64,000 nt of DNA from Raineyella sp044508675 (GTDB taxonomy: Bacteria > Actinomycetota > Actinomycetes > Propionibacteriales > Propionibacteriaceae), in assembly GCA_044508675.1 (NCBI GenBank), contig JBIQHF010000016.1:1-64000 (forward strand), given 5' to 3'. This document shows positions 1 through 8,265 of the stretch, piece by piece. Each line of letters begins with the position of its first letter. The first letter of the stretch is position 1. The translations under genes and the position numbers were made by a program. The notes under the pieces are model-generated. The model did not search any database and was not told the DNA's origin. It saw only the letters and a list, made by a program, of their open reading frames with translations.

Positions 1-55
1 CGACCGGCGGTGAGGGTGACGACCGGCGGTGAGGGTGACGACCGGCGGTGAGGGT
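1..55. repeat. 19-bp tandem direct repeat, three copies
   Basis: The unit CGACCGGCGGTGAGGGTGA occurs at 1-19 and 20-38, and the first 17 bases recur at 39-55. The copies are head to tail with no spacer. The array touches the window edge and may extend upstream. It lies just past the 3' end of nadE. No function can be assigned. Confidence 0.9.
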
Positions 56-66
56 CAGTGGCGGCC

Positions 67-91
67 CCGGACGGTGGCGCCGCCGTTCCGG
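67..91 (-). terminator. Hairpin directly after nadE stop codon
   Basis: An imperfect stem with outer CCGGA/TCCGG arms closes around a GGCGCC core immediately downstream of the nadE stop. No T-run follows on the minus strand, so it is a plausible but atypical terminator. Confidence 0.4.
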
Positions 92-931
92 TCAGCCGCG
101 CCGCGCCTCCCAGCCGGCCGGAGTGACCGGTAGCGCACGCTTGTGCGCGGTCCGGCGATGCCAGGACAGGATGGCGGCTTCGTCCTTCGGATCGACCCGG
201 TGGCCCTCGAGGTAGTCGTCCACCACGGAGTAGCGCACGCCGAGCGCCACCTCGTCGGGGATCAGCGGCTTGTCGTCCTCCAGGTCAGCGGTGGGGATCT
301 TCTCGACCAGGTCCTCGGGTGCACCCAGCTGCCGGGCGACGTCGCGCACCCGCCGCTTCGGCAGGCCGAACAGCGGCGTCAGGTCGGCGGCGCCGTCCCC
401 GAACTTGGTGTAGAAGCCGACCGCTGCCTCGGCCGCATGGTCCGTGCCGACCACGAGCAGGCCGCGGGTACCGGCCACGGTGTACTGGGCGACCATCCGG
501 ACCCGGGCCTTCGCGTTGCCCCTGACGTAGTGCTCGTTGCCGCCGTTCGGCATGCCGGCGGCCAAACAGGCCTCCCACAGGGCGTCCACGGGCGGGGCGA
601 TGTCCACCTCGTAGACCTCGTCCGGACGGATGAAATCCACCGCCCGCTGCGCATCACCGGCGTCCTTCTGCACCCCGTACGGCAACCGCATCGCGACGAA
701 GACGGCCTCGCCGCCGCGTTCGCGGACCCGTTCGCAGGCCACCTGGCACAGCCGTCCGCCGACTGTGGAGTCCACACCCCCGGAGATGCCCAGCACGAGG
801 CCCTTGGCTCCGGTGTGTTCCAGGTAATCGGCCAGGAAGGCGATCCGCCGCTCGGTCTCCCGGGCTGCGTCGAAGTCCTGGACGACCTCGAGCTCGTCAA
901 TGATCCGCTGCTGCTGGTCGGTGTCTGTCAT
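92..931 (-). CDS. nadE: NH3-dependent NAD(+) synthetase
   Basis: NadE makes NAD+ by ATP-dependent amidation of nicotinic acid adenine dinucleotide, the last step of NAD synthesis in the cytoplasm. The 279-residue protein has the ATP-pyrophosphatase loop SGGVDST at residues 50-56. It also has the C-terminal synthetase motifs GTDHAAEA and KFGDGAADLTPLFGL. There is no N-terminal nitrilase domain, so it resembles the short enzyme that uses ammonia, not the long glutamine-dependent form found in mycobacteria. The ATG at 931 lies 6 nt after a TAGGCT hexamer with no Shine-Dalgarno, which suggests a leaderless mRNA and supports this start. It is a single-gene unit ending at a hairpin. Assignment is secure; the nitrogen donor is inferred from domain content. 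Confidence 0.95.
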   Translation of the reverse strand: MTDTDQQQRIIDELEVVQDFDAARETERRIAFLADYLEHTGAKGLVLGISGGVDSTVGGRLCQVACERVRERGGEAVFVAMRLPYGVQKDAGDAQRAVDFIRPDEVYEVDIAPPVDALWEACLAAGMPNGGNEHYVRGNAKARVRMVAQYTVAGTRGLLVVGTDHAAEAAVGFYTKFGDGAADLTPLFGLPKRRVRDVARQLGAPEDLVEKIPTADLEDDKPLIPDEVALGVRYSVVDDYLEGHRVDPKDEAAILSWHRRTAHKRALPVTPAGWEARRG

Positions 932-937
932 GGCACG

Positions 938-943
938 AGCCTA
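938..943 (-). promoter_or_regulatory. -10 hexamer of nadE, leaderless type
   Basis: TAGGCT on the minus strand ends 6 nt before the nadE ATG. No ribosome binding site can fit between transcription start and the start codon. Confidence 0.6.
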
Positions 944-1028
944 GAACGATTCGCCACCTGGTGACGCCCCGGCCGCCGTCGCCGCAGGCACGCAGCGCCG
1001 CCCGGAGGAACGTCGCAGGGAAACGCGC

Positions 1029-1063
1029 GGTGCCCCCCGCTCCACGAGGGAACGGGGGGCACC
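1029..1063 (-). terminator. Intrinsic-type terminator of rpsA
   Basis: Perfect 11-bp arms GGTGCCCCCCG and CGGGGGGCACC at 1029-1039 and 1053-1063 enclose a 13-nt loop. On the minus strand the stem is followed by GCGCGTTTCCC. It lies 25 nt past the rpsA stop codon. Confidence 0.8.
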
Positions 1064-1087
1064 GGATGCTGCGAATCAGCGGGGCGC

Positions 1088-2545
1088 TCAGCGTCCGCCG
1101 GTCAGCTTGTCGCGCAGGGCCTGCAGCGCCTCGTCAGAAGCCAGCGAGCCCTCGCCGGGCTCGTCCGCCTCCGGGACCGCGCTCGAGTAGGACGGGCCGG
1201 TCTCGACCGAAGCGGTGGCCTCGGCCTGCTCGGCATCGACGACCTGCTGCTTGTGCAGCTCCCAACGACGCTGGGCCTCGGCGTACTGGTTCTCCCAGGC
1301 CGCACGCTGCTCGTCGTAGCCGGGCTTCCAGTCGTTGGTCTCCGGGTCGAAGCCCTCGGGGTAGATGTAGTTGCCCTGGTCGTCGTACGTGGCGGCCATG
1401 CCGTACAGGGTCGGGTCGAAGTCCTCGGCGGTGACGTCGATGCTCTCGTTCGCCTGCTTCAGCGACAGCGAGATGCGGCGACGCTCCAGGTCGATGTCGA
1501 TGATCTTGACCATGACCTTGTCGTTGACCGACACGACCTGCTCGGGGATGTCGACGTGGCGCTCGGCCAGCTCCGACACGTGGACCAGGCCCTCGATGCC
1601 CTCCTCGACGCGGACGAAGGCGCCGAACGGAACCAGCTTGGTGACCTTGCCCGGCACGATCTGGCCGATCTGGTGCAGACGGGCGAACGCCTGCCACGGG
1701 TCCTCCTGGGTCGCCTTCAGCGACAGGGACACGCGCTCGCGGTCCATGTCGACGTCCAGCACCTCGACGGTGACCTCGTTGCCGACCTCGACGACCTCGG
1801 AGGGGTGGTCGATGTGCTTCCAGGACAGCTCGGAGACGTGCACCAGGCCGTCCACGCCACCCAGGTCGACGAACGCACCGAAGTTGACGATGGAGGACAC
1901 GACACCCTTGCGGATCTGGCCCTTCTGCAGCTGGTTGAGGAAGTTGTGGCGGACCTCGGACTGGGTCTGCTCGAGCCACGCACGGCGGGACAGGACCACG
2001 TTGTTGCGGTTCTTGTCCAGCTCGATGATCTTGGCCTCGAGCTCCTGGCCGACGTACGGCTGGAGGTCACGGACGCGGCGCATCTCGACGAGCGAGGCGG
2101 GCAGGAAGCCGCGCAGGCCGATGTCGACGATGAGGCCACCCTTGACGACCTCAATGACGCGGCCGGTGACGACACCGTCCTCTTCCTTGATCTTCTCGAT
2201 CGTGCCCCAGGCGCGCTCGTACTGGGCGCGCTTCTTGGACAGGATCAGGCGACCCTCCTTGTCCTCCTTCTGCTGGACGAGCGCCTCGATCTCGTCGCCC
2301 ACCTGTACGACGTCGAACGGGTCCACGTCGTGCTTGATGGAGAGTTCCTTGGAAGGAATAACGCCCTCGGTCTTGTAGCCGATGTCGAGGAGAACCTCGT
2401 CACGATCGACCTTGACCACGGTTCCGGCGACAATGTCACCGTCGTTGAAGTACTTGATAGTGCCGTCGACTGCCTGGGCGAACTCGTCTGCAGAAGCAAA
2501 GTCGTCGACAGCGACCTGAGGCGCAGCCTCAAGGGAGGAGGTCAT
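1088..2545 (-). CDS. rpsA: 30S ribosomal protein S1
   Basis: RpsA is the RNA-binding ribosomal protein that helps recruit mRNA to the 30S subunit. The 485-residue protein has four S1 (OB-fold) repeats, starting near residues 35, 120, 205 and 290. Examples are GTVVKVDRDEVLLDIGYKTE in the first and the SSIVNFGAFVDLGGVDGLV segment in the third. A roughly 115-residue acidic, low-complexity tail follows, as in other actinobacterial S1 proteins. An upstream GTG at 2614 would add 23 residues of unrelated composition. I chose the ATG at 2545 because homology begins there (MTSSLEAAPQ). The 258 bp between rpsA and polA hold no convincing gene. A minus-strand TTGACG near 2650 is a possible -35 element, but no matching -10 is clear. 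Confidence 0.95.
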   Translation of the reverse strand: MTSSLEAAPQVAVDDFASADEFAQAVDGTIKYFNDGDIVAGTVVKVDRDEVLLDIGYKTEGVIPSKELSIKHDVDPFDVVQVGDEIEALVQQKEDKEGRLILSKKRAQYERAWGTIEKIKEEDGVVTGRVIEVVKGGLIVDIGLRGFLPASLVEMRRVRDLQPYVGQELEAKIIELDKNRNNVVLSRRAWLEQTQSEVRHNFLNQLQKGQIRKGVVSSIVNFGAFVDLGGVDGLVHVSELSWKHIDHPSEVVEVGNEVTVEVLDVDMDRERVSLSLKATQEDPWQAFARLHQIGQIVPGKVTKLVPFGAFVRVEEGIEGLVHVSELAERHVDIPEQVVSVNDKVMVKIIDIDLERRRISLSLKQANESIDVTAEDFDPTLYGMAATYDDQGNYIYPEGFDPETNDWKPGYDEQRAAWENQYAEAQRRWELHKQQVVDAEQAEATASVETGPSYSSAVPEADEPGEGSLASDEALQALRDKLTGGR

Positions 2546-2803
2546 GTAGTAGGGCTCCGGTTGATTGGGGTGTGATGCGACGCGCAGCGGCCCATTTTCG
2601 CTTCGGCTCAGCAATCAACTCAGTTTCCGGATACAGAATGACGTCAATACAGATGCCGCTCACGAGCGTGCCCTACTCCGTCCGAGGACGCGCAAGCCAC
2701 AACGCATGACCATGGTAGCTACCGGCCCTCGGGAAGGTCAACCGACGCTCGACCGGCATGCCGAACGGCCCGGACGACCATATCAAACCACGCGACGCCG
2801 GGG

Positions 2804-5539
2804 TCAGTGCGCCGCGTCGTGCCAGGACGTCCCGGTCCCCACGGACACGTCGAGCGGCACGTCCAGGGCCATCGCCGACCCCATCGCGGACCGGACCAAC
2901 TCCTCGAGCCGGTCCCGCTCGCCGGGGACGACCTCGAACATCAGCTCGTCGTGGATCTGCAGCAGCATCCGGGACCGCAGTCCGGCGGCCCGCAACTCCG
3001 CGTCGACGCCGAGCATCGCCAACTTGATCATGTCGGCGGCCGACCCCTGGATCGGCGCGTTCAGCGCCATCCGCTCGGCCATCTCCCGACGTTGCCGGTT
3101 CGAGCTGGTCAGGTCGGGCAGGTAGCGGCGCCGCCCCAGCAGGGTCTCGGTGTAGCCGGTGTGACGGGCCTGGTCGACCACCCCGTTGAGGTACTCGTGC
3201 ACCTTCCCGAAGATGGCGAAGTAGTCGTCCATCAGTCCACGCGCCTCGGCAACCGGGATCCGCAACTGGTTGGACAGGCCGTACGCCGACAGTCCGTACG
3301 CCAGGCCATAGTTCATTGCCTTGATCTTGGCACGCTGGGCCGGGCTGACCTCCTCGGCCGGGACCCCGAACACGTGCGAGGCGGTCACCGAGTGGAAGTC
3401 GCGCCCGGACCGGAACGCCTCGATCAGCGTGGCATCGCCGGACAGGTGGGCCATGATCCGCATCTCGATCTGCGAGTAGTCGGCCGTCAACAGGCACTCA
3501 TAGCCCTCGCCGACGACGAATGCCTCCCGGATCCGCCGTCCCTCCTCGGTCCGCACCGGGATGTTCTGCAGGTTCGGCTCGGTGCTGGAGAGCCGACCGG
3601 TGGCGGCCACGATCTGCAGGAAGGTGGTGTGGATCCGCCCGTCGTCGGCCACCGCCTTCTGCAGGCCCTCGACGGTCTGGCGCAGCCTGATCGCGTCCCG
3701 ATGCTCCAGCAGGTGCGCGAGGAACGGATGTTCGGTCTTCTCGAACAGTGTCTGCAGCGCATCGGCGTCAGTGGTGTAGCCGGTCCGGGTCTTCCGCGTC
3801 TTCGGCATCCCGAGGTCATCGAACAGGACCGCCTGCAGTTGCTTCGGGGAACCGAGGTTCACCTCATGCCCGAGTACCTCGTACGCCGCGGACGCCGCCG
3901 CCTGGACCCGGGTGTCGAAGTCGGTGTGGAGCCGGTCGAGCCGGTCAGCGTCGACCGCGATGCCGAGTCGCTCCATCCCTGCCAGCACGTTCATCAGTGG
4001 CAGCTCGACCCCGTGCAGCAGCCCGGTCGCCTCCTGCGCAGCGAGCTCGTCCTCCAGCGCCGACGACAGCTGCCGGACCGCCTCCGCACGGACCCGGGAA
4101 TCATGGCCGGCGGAGTCCGTCCCGTCACCGAGGTCCAGGGCCAGCTGTGCCGATGCCTCACCGGAGTCGTCGACGATCAGGTCCTTGTGCAGCGTACGGG
4201 TGACCAGGTCGGACAGGTCGTACGAACGCTGGTCAGGGCGCAGCAGGTAGGCGGCCAGAGCGGTGTCGGACCACAGGCCGGCCGGTTCCCAGCCGCGCGC
4301 CCAACAGGCCAGCAGCGGCCCCTTGCCGTCGTGGATGACCTTCAGTCGCTCCGGGTCGGCGAGCCAAGCGGTCAGTGCCTGCTCATCGTCGGGCGCCAAC
4401 TCGGTCGGGTCGAGGGTGCAGGCGTGGCCGTCGGTGCCGGCGATCGAGAGGCTGACGACGTCCCCGGTCCCAGCGGTCCAGCGTCCGGTGATGTCGAGGC
4501 CACTGACACCGTCAGCGGTGTGCGCCTCGAGCCAGGCCCCCAGCGTCCCGGCCGAGGGGGTGTCCTCGACGACCTCGATCCCGGCCGAGGGGGCGTCCGC
4601 GTCGGCGGACCCGTTGGGCAGCAGGGCGAAGAGCCGATCGCGCAGGACGCGGAACTCGAGTTGATCGAACAGCTGGTGGACGGCCTCGCGGTCGACCTCG
4701 CGGCGGGCCAGGTCCTCGGGGCGGACATCCAGCTCGACGTCGCGGACGAGGCGGTTGAGGTCCCGGTTGCGGCGGACGTCGTCGAGGTGAGCGCGCAGGT
4801 TGTCGCCTACCTTGCCCTTGATCTCGGAGGCCCGGGCCAGCAGGTTCTCCAACCCGTCGTACTGGGTGAGCCACTTCTGGGCGGTCTTGGGGCCGACCCC
4901 GGGCACCCCCGGCAGGTTGTCGGACTTCTCCCCCACCAGCGCTGCCAGCTCCGGGTACCGGGCCGGGGGGACCAGGTACTTCTCCTCGACGCCCTCCGGA
5001 TCGAGCTTGAGCAGGTCGGAGACGCCCTTGCGGGGGTACAGCACCTGGACGTGGTCGGTGACCAACTGGAACGAGTCGCGGTCCCCGGTGCAGACCATGA
5101 CGTCCATCCCGTCGGCCTCGGCCTGGGTGGCCAGCGTGGCCAGCAGATCGTCGGCCTCGTAGCCCTCCTTCTCCAGGAAGGGGATCTGCAGGGCGTCGAG
5201 GACCTCCTTGACCAGGTCCACCTGGCCTCGGAATCCGTCGGGAGAGGCGTCCCGGGTGGCCTTGTAGTCCTCGTACGCCTCGGTGCGGAAGCTGCGCCGG
5301 GACACGTCGAACGCCACCGCGACATGGCTCGGCTGCTCGTCGCGCATCAGATTGATCAGCATCGAGGTGAACCCGAACACCGCATTCGTCGGCTGCCCCG
5401 TCGTGGTGGCGAAGTTCTCCACCGGCAGGGCGAAGAACGCCCGATAGGCGACGGAGTGCCCGTCGATCAGCAGGAGGCGGGGGCGGGATCCGCCCACCAC
5501 ATCCGAGGTGCTCGCGCTGGGAGTCGTCGTCGTGGCCAC
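2804..5539 (-). CDS. polA: DNA polymerase I
   Basis: PolA fills gaps and removes RNA primers during repair and lagging-strand synthesis. The 911-residue protein has an N-terminal 5'-3' exonuclease domain (about 20-310, with helix-hairpin-helix GVGPKTAQKWL), a central exonuclease-like domain, and a family A polymerase domain (about 510-911). Polymerase motifs A (ADYSQIEMRIMAHLSGD), B (RAKIKAMNYGLAYG) and C (QIHDELMFEV) are intact. The central domain reads GLDITG where a proofreading enzyme has DxE, so 3'-5' proofreading is probably absent, as in mycobacterial PolA. The GTG start at 5539 sits 6 nt after TAGAGT, another leaderless arrangement. The order rpsA-polA-ANTAR regulator-pyk matches M. 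tuberculosis. Confidence 0.96.
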   Translation of the reverse strand: MATTTTPSASTSDVVGGSRPRLLLIDGHSVAYRAFFALPVENFATTTGQPTNAVFGFTSMLINLMRDEQPSHVAVAFDVSRRSFRTEAYEDYKATRDASPDGFRGQVDLVKEVLDALQIPFLEKEGYEADDLLATLATQAEADGMDVMVCTGDRDSFQLVTDHVQVLYPRKGVSDLLKLDPEGVEEKYLVPPARYPELAALVGEKSDNLPGVPGVGPKTAQKWLTQYDGLENLLARASEIKGKVGDNLRAHLDDVRRNRDLNRLVRDVELDVRPEDLARREVDREAVHQLFDQLEFRVLRDRLFALLPNGSADADAPSAGIEVVEDTPSAGTLGAWLEAHTADGVSGLDITGRWTAGTGDVVSLSIAGTDGHACTLDPTELAPDDEQALTAWLADPERLKVIHDGKGPLLACWARGWEPAGLWSDTALAAYLLRPDQRSYDLSDLVTRTLHKDLIVDDSGEASAQLALDLGDGTDSAGHDSRVRAEAVRQLSSALEDELAAQEATGLLHGVELPLMNVLAGMERLGIAVDADRLDRLHTDFDTRVQAAASAAYEVLGHEVNLGSPKQLQAVLFDDLGMPKTRKTRTGYTTDADALQTLFEKTEHPFLAHLLEHRDAIRLRQTVEGLQKAVADDGRIHTTFLQIVAATGRLSSTEPNLQNIPVRTEEGRRIREAFVVGEGYECLLTADYSQIEMRIMAHLSGDATLIEAFRSGRDFHSVTASHVFGVPAEEVSPAQRAKIKAMNYGLAYGLSAYGLSNQLRIPVAEARGLMDDYFAIFGKVHEYLNGVVDQARHTGYTETLLGRRRYLPDLTSSNRQRREMAERMALNAPIQGSAADMIKLAMLGVDAELRAAGLRSRMLLQIHDELMFEVVPGERDRLEELVRSAMGSAMALDVPLDVSVGTGTSWHDAAH

Positions 5540-5545
5540 GCGGTG

Positions 5546-5551
5546 ACTCTA
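5546..5551 (-). promoter_or_regulatory. -10 hexamer of polA, leaderless type
   Basis: TAGAGT on the minus strand, then CACCGC, then the GTG start of polA. Confidence 0.55.
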
Positions 5552-5570
5552 CCCGTGGCCACCGACAACG

Positions 5571-6548
5571 CTACTTCGTCTTCGACTTCTTGGCGTGGGC
5601 GATGATGCCCTCGGCCACGTCGCGCATCGGCTTGCGCAGATCCATCGCGGTCTTCTGGATCCACCGGAACGCCTCCTGCTCGGTCATCCCCATACCGGTC
5701 TGCAACAGGCCCTTCGCCTGGTCGACGGCCTTGCGGGACGCGAGTCGCTCCTCCAGGTCCTCGACCTCGGCCTCGACGGCCCGGATCTCGTTGAACCGGG
5801 CGATCGCCATCTCGATCGCCGGCACCACGTCCGCAGCCCCGAACGGCTTGACGACGTACGCCATCGCCCCGGCCTCGCGGGCGCGCTCCACCAACTCGCG
5901 CTGGCTGAACGCGGTGAGCATGACGACGGGAGCGATCCGCTCCGATGCAATGATCTGGGCGGCGGTGATGCCATCCATCTGCGGCATCTGGACATCCATG
6001 ACGACCAGGTCCGGGCGGAGTTCGCGCGCCTTCTCGACGGCAGCCTCGCCGTCACCGACCTCGCCGACCACGTCGTAGCCCTCGTCGCGCAGCAGCTCGA
6101 CCAGGTCCAGCCGGATCAAGGCCTCGTCCTCGGCCACGACGACGCGAGTGGCTGCCGGCGCCTGGCTAGTGGCGTCGGCGTGGGCATCGGCGTCGGCGGA
6201 CGCCTCGGGCACCACCGGGGTCGGCTCGGCCGACGCAGGGGCGGGTTCGGCCGACGCAGGGGCGGGCTCGGGCGCAACCGGATCGGTCGTGCCCTGCGGC
6301 TCCACCGCATCCGCCGCGGGCTCCGTCTTCTTCGCCGTGGTCTTCTTGGCCGCCGTCTTGGCCGTGGCCTTCTTCGCCGTGGCCTTCTTGGCCGCCGTCT
6401 TGGCCGTAGCCTTCTTCGCCGTGGCCTTCTTGGCCGGAGCCTTCTTCACCGCCTTCTTGGCCGGGGCCTTCTTGGCAGCACCATCAGGAGAGCCCTCGGC
6501 CGCCACGCCGTCGGTACCCTCGGGAGGGGTGGTCTCGCTACTCGTCAT
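5571..6548 (-). CDS. ANTAR response regulator (PdtaR-type) with Lys/Ala-rich N-terminal tail
   Basis: This is a two-component output protein of the RNA-binding antiterminator class. In the 325-residue product, residues 25-75 are an almost pure Lys/Ala/Thr repeat, like the tails of histone H1-like proteins. Residues 76-133 are a Pro/Ala/Glu linker. Residues 135-250 form a receiver domain with acidic pair E140-D141, phospho-acceptor D185 in VVMDVQMP, T212 and K234. Residues 265-320 form an ANTAR domain ending AHAKKSKTK. The receiver-ANTAR part and the place between polA and pyk match M. tuberculosis PdtaR (Rv1626), which is about 205 residues and lacks such a tail. ATG 6548 is preferred over GTG 6560 because AGGTGAG lies 7 nt upstream. 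That the tail binds nucleic acid is inference. Confidence 0.9.
   Translation of the reverse strand: MTSSETTPPEGTDGVAAEGSPDGAAKKAPAKKAVKKAPAKKATAKKATAKTAAKKATAKKATAKTAAKKTTAKKTEPAADAVEPQGTTDPVAPEPAPASAEPAPASAEPTPVVPEASADADAHADATSQAPAATRVVVAEDEALIRLDLVELLRDEGYDVVGEVGDGEAAVEKARELRPDLVVMDVQMPQMDGITAAQIIASERIAPVVMLTAFSQRELVERAREAGAMAYVVKPFGAADVVPAIEMAIARFNEIRAVEAEVEDLEERLASRKAVDQAKGLLQTGMGMTEQEAFRWIQKTAMDLRKPMRDVAEGIIAHAKKSKTK
6348..6431. repeat. 42-bp coding repeat in the Lys/Ala-rich tail
   Basis: Two consecutive 42-bp units encode KKATAKKATAKTAA twice (residues 40-53 and 54-67). A partial third unit follows. The Lys/Ala-rich stretch as a whole spans 6324-6476. Confidence 0.85.
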
Positions 6549-6629
6549 TGGGTATCTCACCTGTCGTCGTCAGTCCCGGTTCGAAATGACCGAGGTAAAT
6601 GGAGAATCAGCTATAGTGATCCATCGTGC

Positions 6630-6714
6630 GCCGGGGTGGCGGAATGGTAGACGCGGACGGCTCAAACCCGTCTGTCCGTAACAGGACGTAGGGGTTCGAG
6701 TCCCCTTCCCGGCA
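6630..6714 (+). tRNA. tRNA-Leu(CAA)
   Basis: A complete 85-nt class II tRNA. The acceptor stem GCCGGGG (6630-6636) pairs with TCCCGGC (6707-6713), with discriminator A at 6714. The anticodon stem GACGG/CCGTC closes the loop CTCAAAC, giving anticodon CAA for UUG codons. A long variable arm (TGTCCGTAACAGGACGT) and T-loop TTCGAGT follow. CCA is not encoded. It points opposite to its neighbours. Confidence 0.96.
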
Positions 6715-6723
6715 CATCTTCCC

Positions 6724-6749
6724 GACGCGGGGCTCCCGGGCCCCGCGTC
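6724..6749. terminator. Bidirectional terminator between tRNA-Leu and pyk
   Basis: Perfect 10-bp arms GACGCGGGGC and GCCCCGCGTC enclose a 6-nt loop. The stem is followed on the plus strand by the pyrimidine-rich CTTCACTCTTCC. It lies between the convergent tRNA (+) and pyk (-). Confidence 0.8.
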
Positions 6750-6773
6750 CTTCACTCTTCCAGACCGCACCGC

Positions 6774-8186
6774 TCAGACGCTGCCAATCTTGTGGACCCG
6801 CAGGGAGTTGGTCCGGCCCGGTCGTCCCGTCGGGGTGCCCGCGACGATCACCACGCGCTCCCCGTCCTGGACAACCCCCTTCTCCTTCAGCTTCTGGTCG
6901 ACCAGGCGGACCATCTCGTCGGTCGCCTGGACGGTCGAGGTCTGGATCGTCCGGATGCCCCAGGACAGTGTCAGCTGCCGCTGGGTCGCGATCAGCGGCG
7001 AGAAGGCCACGATCGGGATCCGCGGCCGCAGACGGGCCATCCGCCGGGCCGTGTCGCCCGACTGGGTGAATGCGACCAGGTACGAGGCACCGACTCGCTC
7101 CGCGACATCGACCGCAGCCTTCGAGATCACTCCGCCCGTGGTGTGCGGGTCCCAGTCGATCGCCGAGATCTGCTCCAGCCCGTGTACCTCGGTCGAGTCG
7201 ACGATCCGGGCCATCGTGCTCACGGTCTCGACCGGGTACTTGCCGACCGAGGTCTCGCCGGACAGCATCACCGCATCCGCTCCGTCGAGGATCGCGTTCG
7301 CCACGTCGGAGGCCTCGGCACGCGTGGGTCGCGGGCTGCTGATCATCGACTCGAGCATCTGGGTCGCCACGATCACCGGCTTGGCCCACCGGCGGGCCTG
7401 GCTCACGATCCGCTTCTGGACCAGGGGCACCTCCTCCAGCGGGAGCTCCACACCGAGGTCTCCGCGGGCCACCATGAAGGCGTCGAAGGCGTCGATGATG
7501 TCGTCGAGGTTCTCGATCGCCTGCGGCTTCTCGAGCTTGGCGATCACCGGGACCGTACGGCCCTCCTCGGCCATGATCCGGCGCACCAATTCCACGTCCT
7601 CCGCCGTGCGGACGAACGACAGGGCGACCATGTCGAAGCCTGCCTGCAGGGCCCAGCGCAGGTCGGCGGCGTCCTTGTCGCTCATCGCCGGCACCGACAC
7701 CGCAGCGCCGGGCAGGTTGAAGCCCTTGTGGTCGGAGACGGGCCCACCGACGATGACCTCGCAGACGACGTCGGTCTCGGTGACGTCCGTGGCAACCATG
7801 AGGATCTTGCCGTCGTCGACCAGGATCTGGTCGCCCGGCCTGACGTCCCGGGGCAGCCCCTTGTGGGTGGACCCCACCCGGGTGCTGTCACCGGGGACAT
7901 CGAGCGTGGTGACGGTGAACTGCTGTCCGGGCTCAAGTACGACGGGTCCGTCGGTGAACGTTCCGAGGCGGATCTTGGGGCCCTGCAGGTCGGCGAGCAG
8001 GCCGATCGGTCGTCCTGCCATGGCCTCTGCCTCGCGGAGGTTCGCCAGCCGGGCCTCGTGCTCCGGGTGGGTGCCGTGACTCATGTTGAAGCGGGCGACG
8101 TCCATGCCCGCGTGGATCATCTCGAGGAGTCTGGCCGAGTCGGTCGATGCCGGCCCGAGGGTACAAACGATCTTCGCTCTGCGCAC
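6774..8186 (-). CDS. pyk: Pyruvate kinase
   Basis: Pyk transfers phosphate from phosphoenolpyruvate to ADP in the last step of glycolysis. The 470-residue protein starts RRAKIVCTLGPAS and has the substrate and metal region ARGDLGVELP. The family signature VIAKLEKPQAIENLDDI and the active-site motif ATQMLESM are present, followed by a C-terminal allosteric domain. The reading frame stays open upstream, but homology begins at the GTG at 8186. That codon lies 6 nt after TACTGT, so the mRNA may be leaderless. It is monocistronic and ends at a strong bidirectional terminator facing the tRNA. Confidence 0.96.
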   Translation of the reverse strand: MRRAKIVCTLGPASTDSARLLEMIHAGMDVARFNMSHGTHPEHEARLANLREAEAMAGRPIGLLADLQGPKIRLGTFTDGPVVLEPGQQFTVTTLDVPGDSTRVGSTHKGLPRDVRPGDQILVDDGKILMVATDVTETDVVCEVIVGGPVSDHKGFNLPGAAVSVPAMSDKDAADLRWALQAGFDMVALSFVRTAEDVELVRRIMAEEGRTVPVIAKLEKPQAIENLDDIIDAFDAFMVARGDLGVELPLEEVPLVQKRIVSQARRWAKPVIVATQMLESMISSPRPTRAEASDVANAILDGADAVMLSGETSVGKYPVETVSTMARIVDSTEVHGLEQISAIDWDPHTTGGVISKAAVDVAERVGASYLVAFTQSGDTARRMARLRPRIPIVAFSPLIATQRQLTLSWGIRTIQTSTVQATDEMVRLVDQKLKEKGVVQDGERVVIVAGTPTGRPGRTNSLRVHKIGSV

Positions 8187-8192
8187 ACCCTG

Positions 8193-8198
8193 ACAGTA
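8193..8198 (-). promoter_or_regulatory. -10 hexamer of pyk, leaderless type
   Basis: TACTGT, then CAGGGT, then the GTG start at 8186 on the minus strand. Confidence 0.55.
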
Positions 8199-8265
8199 TC
8201 CGAGCGGACCTGTGCCACGGCAGTGGACCGGTGGAGTTGTCCGAACTTGCACCGGCCCCTGCCGA

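Noticed and set aside
1..55. CRISPR array
   Set aside because: Repeats are directly adjacent with no spacers, and no cas genes are present.
6324..6476. Separate histone-like gene (HupB/H1 type) next to the response regulator
   Set aside because: The Lys/Ala stretch is in the same frame as the receiver-ANTAR part, with no stop between. The ribosome binding site is upstream of the tail.
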